Of a DNA stretch of 64,000 nucleotides, positions 13,499-26,000 are shown in pieces (position 1 is the first letter of the stretch; the number at the start of each line of letters is the position of its first letter). Origin of the DNA: Primula veris. Lineage: Eukaryota > Streptophyta > Magnoliopsida > Ericales > Primulaceae. The stretch lies in the NCBI GenBank assembly GCA_963682055.1, contig OY821744.1, positions 6,922,835 through 6,986,834 of the forward strand. Reading direction: 5' to 3'. The translations under genes and the position numbers were made by a program. The notes beneath the pieces were generated by a model. The model ran no database searches and was not told the origin of the DNA. It worked only from the letters and a program-made list of their open reading frames with translations.

Positions 13499-16400
13499 CT
13501 AATAAACAAGTTTAATCACACCCAAGGTTCCGAGAACTATTAACCGAGCAGGGATCAACAATACAACAAGTAAATGCATATTCTGCGAGGCAACAAGTCT
13601 ACTAAATCGCTTCAAAGACTTTGTCCCAGTTTGCAAAATACCAGAGAAAGTAAATTTGTCGTTGGATGAGACTGGTCTATTTACAACAATGCCCTCACCA
13701 TAAGTACTCGAGCCTACAAGTGGCCACCAAATTTTGCGGCGTTGTTCCCTTTTTGCCCTTCTAATCTGATTCAGCTCTTGTCGAATTACACTTCTGATTG
13801 ATTTTAAATAGGAACTCATGTCATGGTCTCTATGAACAGTTCCATCTGATCCGTATGCTGACCTGTCGCTTAAGATCTCGAGTGGATGCGGTGAATTTAA
13901 GAATAAAGATTTAGCAGCTCGGAGTTGTTTATCAGCTTCGGATAAATCAGCTGTGGTGCAGTTTAGTAAATATAGTCCACTGCCTGGAGGAAGAAGATCG
14001 TGGTTTGGAGAGTGTTTCTCGTCTGGTTGTAAAATTAAAAATTCGCCCATTGGAGCGTACAACAGCTTCTACTCATAACAGAAACACAAATGTACAAATT
14101 AGGACTGTAAAATCTCAATTATGAAGTTCAAAGGTAGAGTTTGATACAGAGAGAGATGTAACATCAACGGATTTGGATATAGGTCGAAACAAACAAACAG
14201 AGATTCAAAATTTATATTTATAGCACTAAACTGGTTACATGAACTGATGAACCTTCCGATTCCAGCCATCCAATTATGTTCTTGTCACAACCCTTTACTG
14301 TAAGAACTTACACAGGCAAAAATGATATGTACGCACAGATATGTGTGGAGATAACCGATGAAAGTTTAAATTCTGGGTGGTATCCTCTACTAAATCACAA
14401 CCTCAAGTATTTGATCTCTGACTCTCTGTAAACAATTAATTTTCTACGCAGGAGTTATATGCTAGTGAACCATTTCCATTGAATAAGGATAAGGTTTGCA
14501 ATAGGTATGGTATAAACTTTTGATAAATACGCAATCAGCGAAAACGAAGGATTTCTCATATGGTGTTGGTGTCATATAGCCAACCAAAATTATTGGGATA
14601 AAGGCATAGCTTAATGATGATGATGATGAGTGATGACGGCACAATCAGCGCTTCAATGCGCAAAAGATATCACACTCAACTAATCTCATCATATACTATT
14701 CATATCTATCAAAGAATAACTACATTGAAAAACGAAAACTACATCTACATGCATATCAGAGATTAGTTTACCTGATTATTAAGACAAGAATGATTTCGAA
14801 AATTCCCATTGATCGCCTTGAGAAGCTCAGCAACATGACTAGGATAATTACAAGAAAAAGCTCGGGGCACAATATCACGATGCATATTAATCGACTGAAC
14901 ATGATGACGTGGCAATCCAAGTTCCTGAAGAAGCCGATCCCCACCACACATAATTGAAGGTGATCCAAAAGTGATGACTGGGAGTAAAGAGGAAATCGGG
15001 ACTTCACCTCTTTTAAGCAACATGAGATTTATAAGTAACGATAAGCTTCCACCTAAAGAGTGGCCAGTGAATCTAAACGTGGCACGATCCCCATGAAATT
15101 TAAGATGTGCGTGAACTTCAGGTAACATTTGTTCGTATAATCCTTTAGCAGCCTCGTATATTCCTCTATGGACCGGCACATCAAGTCCCTTTAACAAACA
15201 TAAGGAAGATTGATAAATATTATTGAAATGTCACACTGAATAGTATAAACATCTAAACTTGGGAATCCATTGTATGTTTGCATACTAACGTATCATTAAT
15301 CTTTGAATTGTACAACAATAAACAATAATCACAACTAGTACACACTTATGTTACATCTCCAAACTATTAAATACACTTGGTATACGGAACAGAAAGTAAT
15401 TACGTAAGAAAAGTTATGTATAGACGTTGAATCATGTTTTTTTATATTACCGATACTATTTTATAAAGCTTTCTTTCTCTGTTTTTAATCCATAAATAAG
15501 CCATGGGTTTTCTTCTTTATAGTATCCAAAATTGAGAAGAAACCGTAGGCTGGGCTGCTCAATTCTAATTCTCGTAGGTTGGTGTATGAATTCGAAATGT
15601 GGTGATATGTGTGTATACAAAAGGAACAAAACTTTAAATAAGTAGACGTATACCTCAAACTGAATAGGTTCAAACAATAAATTGGCTTGCCACGAGGCCA
15701 TCGATTCAGAACCCTGCATATTTGAGTAATAGTTAATACATCAAAACCCACTCAATCTTGCTCTAAAAAGGAACAAGCGGTAGTATTGTGTAAACAAAAT
15801 TACTTATTTACCTGAATAACAAAATATCTCGTTCCACTAAGGTCGTCATCACATATGTACCACCCACATGGCGATGAGAGTGTCGAATTTAAATCATCAG
15901 CAACAGCTTGTTTCACTTCCTCTTTAGCAGCAACAACAGCTGTCATTGAGTCGGTGGTTGCCATCAGAGACGCCACCTCATCATGTGTTAGATTATCATT
16001 TAAATTTTTTTCGCAATTTTCTTCACCACTGTCGGATTTTGATGATCTAAACGAGATTATACTCTTTGTTTGCGTGTGAAGATAAGAAGCAGCTGAGGCA
16101 GCTATGTGATAAGCTGCCGACGGACTTATTTTACTACTAAAACTAGTTTCTTGTTCTCGGTTTTCTTCATTTTCCTTGGATGTTAGTTCTTGTTTTTCGA
16201 CTTCTGCTAGTGCTGGCTCTTTCTCTTTCTCGGCAGCAATAGCCGTTTCCTTTTTCTCTATTGACGAAGTTACAAATCTCAATCCGTGAACCCACAATAA
16301 ATTCTTAGGCTAGCAAAATAAAAAGGGAAAAGTTAGTACAACTAAGATGATGCCTGTGATCTCCAAAATACATCCTGTTATATGGTCAACAGATAAAACC

Positions 16401-17104
16401 AATTGTAGGTAATATTAATAACAGCAAGTAACATATCAGGAAAACCTTTAAACCCTCGTTTCACAAAGCTAAATAATTTAACTAAGATTGAATGCAATGT
16501 AGCTAAATCTACAGAATCTTAAACTTTTCTCATACAAGTTCTATACTATGCAGAGTAGATCAATCAATCGACTAAAGGAAACGTCTCCATCACCCATGGG
16601 TTGAAAATAATCTTCTTTCCCCTCCTATTAGAAGCGTTTTGATTACAACAAACAGAGATAACTAATTTTACATAACGATAAAAACTTTGGTCTTAAGACC
16701 TGACGATTGCTTAAAAACAACATTTGACCAAATAAACCGGGTTATTTGTAGCATACAATTTACATTAGGATTTAAAAAGCAAAGAACTTAGCTTTTTAAC
16801 TAGCCCCCAAACCAACAAAACTCAAACCAACCAAATTAAACACTCCTACAACTTACTATCAAAAAGGCAAGACAATGGCTAAAAAGTGCAAAAGATAAAG
16901 GATCCAGTTAAACTCCCCCCTACAATGATAGCAAAGCAAAAAGTAACAAATGATTTCATTACTAATTTTCCTTTCCCTAAGAGAGAAATAAAAGTAAACA
17001 CCACCCCGTATTGAGTAAACCCGAACTTATTTCCATGTATTTTACTAAAAAGTTAACAACTATAGTCCTCAAACACCCCGCATAATTACAAAAAAGTACA
17101 ACCC

Positions 17105-17136
<32 letters not shown>

Positions 17137-17922
17137 TCCGTTTTTCCTAAATAATAATACACGGAAGTAACTATGTGGAGATAGTGGATCAAAATCTTCA
17201 AAAATTAGCATTCGAACCACATATTACAACGGGAAAACTCATATAGGGTATAAAAAAATTATATATATAATATCGGGGGGCCCAACCATTTCAAATTTCT
17301 GTATCCGTCGCTGGCTAGATCAAAAGTTTCTCAAAGTTAATAATGGCATGACAAGGTACAATAAGCTTATAATCTTAATTAAATCAATAAATTCAAGCAA
17401 AATTTGTAACAAAACAAATAAAACACATAAGATCAAGATTTTAACCTTGATCAAAGGAATGCAATAAGCCAAGTTCCCCAAATACGACATCCGAGCATAC
17501 ATCCTCGCCTCAGCCAACGACACCCTCTTTAAAAACCTAGAAAACGCCTTTCTATCAAACTCCACTTTCTCATCATCATTCTCATCATCATAAACCACGC
17601 ACACGTCATCATCTTCATCTCCCCTCTCCTCCTCTCTCTCTCCTCCCCACACCGACCGAACATGCAAAATCTTCGAAACCCAGTTATCGTCTTTCTCCTC
17701 TTTTGCTTCTCTCTCCTCTTTCGGTTCCCTCTCCTCTGTGACGTCCAGGGCAACCGCATCGTATCTCTTCCACAGCGATCGGACCGGATACTTGAACGAG
17801 AATCCCCACGGAACGGTCCTCTTGATCAACGGAGGAGTTGCTGATGTGGCTTTTTCGACGGCGGAGGTGACGTGGCAGGGTACGGAGGCGGTGATCGGTG
17901 GTTTTATGCAGAAAGTGTCCAT
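13499..17922 (-). CDS. PLIP3: PLIP-type plastid lipase (class 3 lipase, phospholipase A1)
   Basis: The family hydrolyses acyl groups from plastid membrane glycerolipids, feeding acyl exchange and jasmonate-type signalling. Exons (minus): 17446-17922, 15812-16309, 15654-15713, 14772-15188, 13499-14068; all introns are phase 0 with GT-AG ends; 673 aa, close to the Arabidopsis PLIPs. The N-terminus is Ser/Thr-rich and acidic-poor, suiting a transit peptide, followed by an acidic stretch (about 65-125) and the family block [19 protein letters not shown]. The lipase core holds GHSLGG with the nucleophile at about Ser389. A probable Asp is at about 450 (HRDIVPR) and a probable His at about 566 (RDHDMSSYL). 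The C-terminus is hydrophobic. Exon 4 is most conserved ([20 protein letters not shown]). PLIP1, 2 and 3 are close paralogues; I prefer PLIP3 because the neighbour is ERdj3B, as in Arabidopsis. That choice is inference, the family is firm. Confidence 0.92.
17102..17134. repeat. C run followed by CT microsatellite in PLIP intron 1
   Basis: Fourteen consecutive C run directly into about nine CT dinucleotides within intron 1 (16310-17445). It lies well away from both splice sites. The remainder of this intron shows nothing recognisable. Confidence 0.85.
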
Positions 17923-18000
17923 TTTTTTTTTGTAACTCTGTTTTTTTTTTTATTGTTGGGATTTTTAAGAAGAAATGTGAGAATCTAGAGAATATGTAAC

Positions 18001-18008
18001 TATTTATA
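18001..18008 (-). promoter_or_regulatory. Probable TATA box of the PLIP gene
   Basis: On the minus strand the bases read TATAAATA, about 80 bases upstream of the start codon at 17922. The spacing suits a short plant leader. A GA microsatellite (about 18107-18122) lies further upstream. No specific regulatory element was recognised. Confidence 0.5.
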
Positions 18009-18391
18009 TTGTGTGTGTTTTTGGGTTTAATTAACGTGTTAAACGATCTTTGAATTGATGGAGACTTGTAATCAAAATAAAACAAAAATAAAATGATGGA
18101 AACTACAGAGAGAGAGAGAGAGAAATAAGAAATAAAATGATGAAAATAAAATATTGTTGACTTTGTTCTGTTATTTAAAATTTTAAACCAAACACGTGAC
18201 CAACCGACTTTCTCATTATTAACGAGGGGCTCTTTAAATATCCGTCCAATTTATTGGGAAGTAGAAATAATCAACACAATCGTCATGTTTGTATTTTACG
18301 ATACTTACTCACACGTTTATTTATTTAAAAACATTTACCCGCATACACTATAGTAAATAATAACCTAAACTATATATATATATATATATAT

Positions 18392-18612
18392 TAGTAATAT
18401 TAAATTTAATAAAAAAAATTTATTTTTAATTAATATTTAAATTTAGGACGGACTGATCTAGAGTTCTAATATATTTTTATTTGAGTTTTTAGTAGTTTGA
18501 GTTTTTAGATTTAATATTTTTTTTAATTAATATTTAAATTTAGGATAAGCTGATCAACCAGGGTTCTAATTATTTTTATTTGAATTTGTAGTAGGTTAAG
18601 TTTTTATTATAT
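18392..18612 (-). repeat. Two-unit dispersed repeat, copy B (inverted)
   Basis: Reading the minus strand, this repeats copy A at 7025-7250: two units with ACTCAAATAAAAATA, an AGAACCCTGGTTGA-type core and TAAATTTAAATATTAATT. It lies about 450 bp upstream of the PLIP gene, next to a TA microsatellite (18371-18392). Confidence 0.65.
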
Positions 18613-21552
18613 TGTATATTTATATTTAGTTTTATCAAATTATATATTTTATTTTATGTATATTTAGAGGGATAAATATGTATTTTGCCTGTAAAGCGTG
18701 TGAGTTGTGTGCAAGTTGTGTGTCTAGCATTACTCGGTTAGTAATGTTAGGAAAAAAAAATAGCAATAAGTATTTTTAAAAGATTGAGTTGCTTGAAATG
18801 TTATTAAACAAGGAAAATTGAATGAATAAATAAAGAATTTGGTCACTAATTAAATATTTTGGGAATAACTATTCATTTTCCTATTTTATTATTTTAATTT
18901 TTTTTAATTAATGAGATACTAGTATTAATTAGCTTGAGTTTGACAAGTACATCTAAACGGGTTGATATTTTGGGTTGATTATAAAGATTGTAATAACAGC
19001 ACTCTTGATAAGTAATTTTTTTTATTAAAAAAAAAAGAAGTAGTTATTTTTACCCCAAATTTTATTAGAAAGAATGATAGTATAGTAATTAGTGGGGTTG
19101 AAATAACTTATCATTTAAGTGCCTTGATAAATTGTGACATGTAAAAATAATTAAGCGACCTAATAAATTAGAACATCCAAAAATAGTTAAGTGAACTAAT
19201 AAATTTGAAAATTTAAAAATAGTATGTTGTCCAAATAAAACGGGACGGAGTAAGTAATCAATAAAAAAACTCTTGTTTTGTAACTAGAGTGTGTCGGACC
19301 AAATGGTTCACTGAAATATAACTCATACCAACTTTACTATAAAAGAATTCATTGTTTTAATTTAACCAGATTAGTATCGGACATCTAGTCTGACCGTGAA
19401 CCAAGACGGTTAGATGACTTGGCTAGCCATGGAGTCGTCACTGTGTAATTGATAAATCATACATGTATCATTGGGATAGTGTGAGATGATTCGAACTCTA
19501 TCGAGACACGTTTTCATTGAATTTTACATTATTGTTTTTATAGGACCATTAGAATTTCGTTTCCTAACCGTAACAAATTGGTTAACATTTACCGACAGTA
19601 AAATTGATTGTATTGTTTCTCTTGTGATCATGAAGACGTCGATAATAACAAAAATCTTTGTAACTGAACATCGTGCAGTTATGTAAGATGCACACCAAAC
19701 ATATATTATTGGATAACAAATGGGGATATAACAAGGTCGATATGTAACTTTAACTATTGTTTCTCTTGTTTTCTCCTTAGATTCATCTCGACTAATGGTT
19801 TTTAATTCAAAGTTAAACATTGTATACATTAACATTCGTTTTGAACCATTAATAATTCGTAACCGATGTACATTCCGAACATAAATTATGTTGTCAAACA
19901 CAACAAACATCAATTACTGGGAAGCAATACACTGGTCCAATTCCGATTTCCAAATGAATTTATCAAACAAGAAAAATAATATTTTAACTTCGCTTAGTTT
20001 TCTGCTTATACTTCACGAATAGGACAAAAAACAATTTCCTCATCTTTTATTTTTATTACTCGTAAGGAGAATCGTAGCGGCAGCTAACATCGTATTGTTT
20101 AGCAAAGTCTAATGGAAAATCCATCCCAAAATATGTGTAACTTTGACTTGCAATTTTTGTCGTATCTGAATTTTTGAGAAAATTTAAAAAATCCAACATG
20201 TAGTTCTAACTTCTAACCATAACTATTGATTAATAAATTTTGAAAAAAATCACTTTGAAAAATCTGATATGAAAATTTCACGGGTCGAGGTACGTTACTT
20301 CATCCACTTATTGTGGAATTTTTACTTATTTTGTAACTTTATTTACTCTATTATTCTACACTACCGTAACATAAAATGAAGGAGACAAACGTTGGCTTAC
20401 ATGAACACGTGAGAAACACTTCTATGAACGTGTTTTATATATTTTTAAGTTTGTGACAATCAATATTATAATTTAGTTTGAATTTTAAATTAAATTTAAC
20501 ATATTTATTTTTAAGTTCTCACATATGCGTTGATTTTTGCAATGATCGATATAAACTCACATTTTTAATAAAGCCGAACACGTTGTATACATGTTTGAGA
20601 TGTACATGTAGCCTTTGTGTATACGGAAACGCGTGTGGACCATCATATTTTTATAATTTATTGGATACATTAAGATAATGCCATGTAATTAGGTAGATGA
20701 AAGTTTGATAGATACGGTGACCTGTTCATCTATCTATGTCTATGAACATTCTAAACAGTGACAAGCTCCAAAGTTTGACCAAAAAAATACTACTTGTTAA
20801 AAACAAAGAAAAACAGAAAAAGGGTAAAGGAAAATATTTGAGTTTTTTTTTTTTGTTTATTTGTCAATTGGGTTAAACCACAATATTTAAACAAACAATT
20901 GCTAGTTTACTTATACTAATTAATTGATGTTTGTTATTTCTTTTGAAATGTTTGAAATGATATGTTAGTTTCTAAAAAATTAATTATTTTAAATAAAATT
21001 TAGTCTTTTATTATCATTATCAGATAAAAAGCCTAAGAAAGTAACATAAATAAAATGTAATAATAAGGCAGGTTGGAGTTTCTGGTCTAAATACTATTAG
21101 CGGGGAGTAGTAATCCCTCTGTCCAATTGTTCCACTCCATTTTTTTATTCGTTTAAATACTTAAATTACCCAAAAAAAACTTAAATTTTGTCTGTATCAA
21201 TCTCAATTTTTTTATTCTTTTTTGAAAGAATGTATCTATCTCAATTATATCTAATGTTTTTGTACTTAGAACGACTTCAAAGTAAGGTCGACAACCTAAA
21301 TTTACTAGAAGTATTTTCTTTTTCTTTTTTTAGCAAACTTTCAACTACTTTGGGACAATCTTAAACAAGAGGCTTATGGAGCAGTAAGAGTTCGATAAAT
21401 TAAGACTGAACTACCAACTGTTCACAAGCAACATATACTTGGTGAGATGATTATTACGTACGTTGTAGCTAGTCAATTATAGTCCCATTTCTGTAGCACG
21501 AGTTTAGCAGGTTAATTTCGACGATGTCAACGACGGTAAAGTGAGTGTAGTG
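18613..21552. other. Intergenic region upstream of PLIP
   Basis: AT-rich DNA without a supported gene. Remnants of Stowaway-type ends are suggested by CGGGACGGAGTA near 19240-19251 and TAATCCCTCTGTCC near 21110-21123, but matching partner ends were not found. Short reading frames around 19486-19913 overlap on opposite strands and show no known domain. Confidence 0.5.
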
Positions 21553-22612
21553 TATGCATAGGAGAGTTCTTTTAACGTATTGTAATTGCTCGGGAATATA
21601 AGGGACGTGAGATTACCAATCTCATGTCTACGTAGCGTTGCAATTTTTTTATTTTTTTTTCTTTTCTTATTTTCAGTGCAGCCACTGCGAAATTAATTTT
21701 TTTCTTTTTTTCTTCGTTTATTCTTTTGTTATTTAATTTTAATATATTAAAAAAATTCTTCAATTTTACCCAAAAACTTTCCCAATTTTATTAAAAAAAA
21801 AAACCCTGACCATCAACCATCAAATTACTTCGTATATCAAATTAATATATTTTGTTATCAAATCAACATCAATATACCACTATAATTATCCTCAATTTTA
21901 CCAAAAAAAAAAAATCTCTCCCAATTTACCAAAATAAAACCTCCCCAATTTTACAAAAAATAAACTCTAACCATCAACCACCAAACTACTTCTTATATCA
22001 AATTAATATCATTTTTTTTTCTCGGATAACAATTATAATATTTGGTGGTTGATGGTTAGAGTTTATTTTTTGTAAAATTTGAAAGGTTTTATTTTGGTAA
22101 ATTGGGATAGTGTTTTTTTTTTTTTTTTGTAAAATTGAGAATAAATGTAGTGATAGAGTGATGTTGATTTGAGAAAAAAATATATTAATTTGATATATGA
22201 AGGAGTTTGATAGAGTTTTTTTTTTGGTAAAATTGAAATTTTTTTATTTTTTTTTTAAATTGGGAGAGGTTTTTTTGTGTGGTAAAATTGGGGATAATTG
22301 TAGTGGTAGAGTGATGTTGATTTGATAACAAAATATATTAATTTGATATACGAAGGAATTTGATGGTTGATGGTTAAGATTTTTTTTGAATAAAATTGAG
22401 GAAGTTTTTGGATAAAATTGAAGAATTTTTTGATATATTAAAATGAAATAACAAAAGAATAAAAGAAGAAAAAAATTAATTTCGCAGTGACTGCACTGCA
22501 AAATAAGAAAAGAAAATAAAATTGCAGCCCACGTAGACGTGTAATTGGTAATCCAGGTACCTTATATTCCCCAGCAATTACAGTATCTTAAAAAGAACTC
22601 CCCGTATGCATA
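21553..22612. repeat. 1.06-kb palindrome (foldback element or hairpin locus)
   Basis: The outer arms match in inverted orientation from TATGCATA (21553-21560 and 22605-22612) inward: GTAATTGCT-GGGAATATAAGG (one variable base), GATTACCAAT, a TCTACGT block, TGCAATTTT and the CACTGCGAAATTAATTTTTTT block. The complementarity continues through AT-rich sub-repeats (ACCATCAACCA, TCAAATTAATAT, CAATTTTACCAAAA types) to a centre near 22010-22035. Each arm is about 500 bp. No transposase frame is present and no clear target-site duplication was found, so it may be a foldback/MULE-type MITE or a locus producing long hairpin RNA. It lies between the ERdj3B 3' end and the PLIP upstream region. Confidence 0.8.
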
Positions 22613-23043
22613 TGATGGAGATATTTCACAGAATTCATGTAAAGAAAGGGATCACATCACATTGTCTCAACTTATGGTGATTACTGCAAATTCTTTTTGG
22701 GTGCATTTGTTTTTTTTAAAGAAAGTTTCATTAGTTTCTTTTTGTGCCAAAAGCATCACCACAACATGGAGAAATAAAAGACTCCGGGACAGAACTTAAA
22801 AAGAAACACAAATTAAGAATTTACATTAGCAAAAGCAACTACAACAAACTGAGTTCCCATAAAAAGAAAAGAATCTAATTGAATGTTAATTGCGGATGTC
22901 TATTTGTCGGTAAAAAATTTCTAAATATCGAGGGAGGTATAATAACTCAGTTGGCAAAAATAGTGTCGGGGGTGGATCTTAAATAGATCACATCAAAATT
23001 ATACCTTGGGTTGATCAAGAAGAGAAAAATATAATCCTATACC

Positions 23044-26000
23044 CTAACCAAGCGTTTCCTTAATCTTTGTCTTCTGTTCTTCTGTTAATGAATTTGGGAA
23101 AAGAACCTCGAATGTAACGTAGAGATCACCCTTCTTTGAGCTGAAGTGCAACGGCATTCCTTCACCTTTAAACTTTCTAACTTCCTTCGGCTTAGTAATT
23201 CCCTGCCAATTAAATAGTTAATTCAGCTTTGTGCCTCTCTCTCGCTCTTAAAAATTAAAGTGATAATACATAAATAACTACAAGCAACTGTATTTGCAAG
23301 AAAATGAAATATGGAACAAGTTTTATGTACTCACCTTAGAAGCGATGTCCACTAAGTGCTCATCCAGATGCTTAAGTGTCTTCTCAAAACCAACCAGAGC
23401 TTGCACCTAAAAAATTATTTGTACAAAAGAATATTTCAACAGAAATTCTAAACTCCTCGAGGATAAAAAAGTTTGAATGTGTGTTGATTCATTTACAATC
23501 TTGGAGAAAAAAATTTGTGATCGAGCTACAAAATTATTCAATAACCATCTAAGACTACGGAGGTGTGAACACAAGCCTCAAAAGTGCCTCAAATGTAATA
23601 TTTCAAGCATCAATTATAAAAAGAGAAAAAAGAGGAATTCAGAAGCAGCAGTCCAGGAGTCGGACTTACCAGTGTAATAGTAACAGTTGTGTGCAAGTCA
23701 TTTCCTTCCCGTTTGAAGAGATCATGTGCGGCTGTACGAATACGGAACTGCAGAAAATAAAGGTACTGTTAAAAGAAAACACATGATTGAAGTAATTCAT
23801 TACATCAATTAGTAATAATTTAACTTACCTTTAAATCTCCAGCTTCACCGTCTATTTTTGGCTCGCCATCTTCATAGAAATTTACCTCCTGTAAGAACAT
23901 AGGCATGATGCATGCAGTCTCCAAATATATATATATATATTTTTTGAAAGAAGAAAATATGTATAAGAGAAGAACAAAGACAAACAAGAAAAGAAACATC
24001 GCGAGCTGAAAGAAGCGCGTAGGTGTTGTCTACGAGAAGGTGGGGAATAATGATAGTGCAAATGCCGATGATTATATATTTATATGACGCTTATATGACA
24101 GTCAAGTTTGTCACTATTGGGTATCTGACATCAAATGCTTTGATAATTAACTTCTAAACAGCTCTCCTCTAGCAGACTTGCTACTTTGCTGAAACAAGAT
24201 TAACAAACTATTCCCTCATAAAAGCTGATCTCAACGTCGAGGACTATTTTCAAAAATATCGTGTCATCTTCAACATTAAGGGAATAAAAATGAAAGACAA
24301 AGAAAAACACTACATACGTTAGTACTTCAGACTTTGCACAAACCATATATTTTTCAATTTTAAAGTGGTCAAAACTTTTCTAAGAGCATCTACAATAGTG
24401 TTGTTATCTCTATTGTTAACTAAAAATGTTAGCTAACAATGCAATTTTGTCTCCCCATTAGTTGTGTTAAAGTGTGTGTTAACTTTATAGATGTTAAAAA
24501 CATTGTTAAAGATAACAATCTTTTTAATTGTTATTACTTGATGACATGGCAAAAAAGTCTACTCACATCCACAATTAACTGTTATTTCTCACGTATATCT
24601 TTTCTATCTCTACCATACTGCTATTTATTTTTTCTCAGCACACATCCATAGTACTATATTTTGAATAATTAATTTTTAGTAAAAATAGATAACATTGTTA
24701 AAGTTAAAACTAATGTGGGTGTTTAACTTAATATACATATGTGTCATTTAATAGCTTTTTAAATGATGATGTGCCACTAGTTAACAATAAAAAGTTAACA
24801 AAACTATTGTGGATGCTCTAAGTAAAGAGCATCGATTATCAGACTATCTTAATACCTTTTATGATCATGGTAGACTGTGCAATCTGTAGATTATACACAA
24901 ACACGAAAATCATTAAAAAGAAGACACGAAATATACCTGTTCATCTTGCATCCCTTTCTCAATATCCACGGTGATGAAATAGCCCTCTCTCTCATATTTC
25001 ACATTAGGACATTGGTCGCAAACCTGAAAGAGTGGAACTTAAGTTGTAAGGTACCAAGCTGTAGCATACTTGCATTAAGATATGGCATTGCATGGGTTGT
25101 TCAGATATTCAAAGTTCAAACAAAATTACGAAGGAAAAAACAGTTCCTCTAATTCTAAGCAAAAGATTGCAAGAGACACGAACCTGCTCTGTCATCTGTT
25201 GGAACATTCCAGGGCCAATCTGTCTATGGTAAACCTCATTTCGGCAGTTGCAGCGTCTCTTACCAGGTGCAGGTTTTAAAGTGTTCTTTTCCCTCCAAAC
25301 CTGATTAGATACACATATATAAGTAAAAGAGTAGGACCGGACCACCACAGAATAGAGAAACAACAACTATAACATCTGTGGGCAAAGATAATTGATATTT
25401 AATGTTCTTCCATGGAGTATATTAGCCTATCTTTGAGCTATTTCAACATCACCATTTATTTTAAGGGGCCAACATCTTTATGTATCCAAAACTTGCAACC
25501 ACAAAGATGATACAATAGGAAGTTGCATGATAAAGGGACTGCCAGGTTTGAAAGCTAGATTTTACTTATGATAGAAGAATGACTATGCTTCGACATTATT
25601 TTTCTGAAAATACATGTTGCTAACAAAGGAAATAGCGTCCGACAAGTGTCGTATCAGAGATTGTGCCCGACATGAAGAGATACTTTTTTCCAAGTTTTTA
25701 TGTTTCGTAGAAGTCATTCCCTATTATGGGTATTGCACAGGTCTATACAAGTGCAAATCTAGCAGATAAGCATGCATGATAACTATGTCTGCAGAACTGG
25801 CCCTGCTGAGTTTTATTATGAATTTATGACACATTAGGCGATTAGCTACAAAACAATGAAATTCGTGGGTTTTGGAAATTGGCAGTACCCAGACATGAAT
25901 CTTACTAATTTTGAGATTTCTCTCATCTCGATAAGAAAACGACCAAATATGATTGAGTAGTATACTAGTATAGGACCTTCCGAGCGATTAAGACTCACAC

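Noticed and set aside
19240..21123. CGGGACGGAGTA and TAATCCCTCTGTCC, as in Stowaway ends
   Set aside because: Each resembles one end of a Stowaway MITE, but neither has a recognisable partner end at a proper distance, so no element can be delimited.
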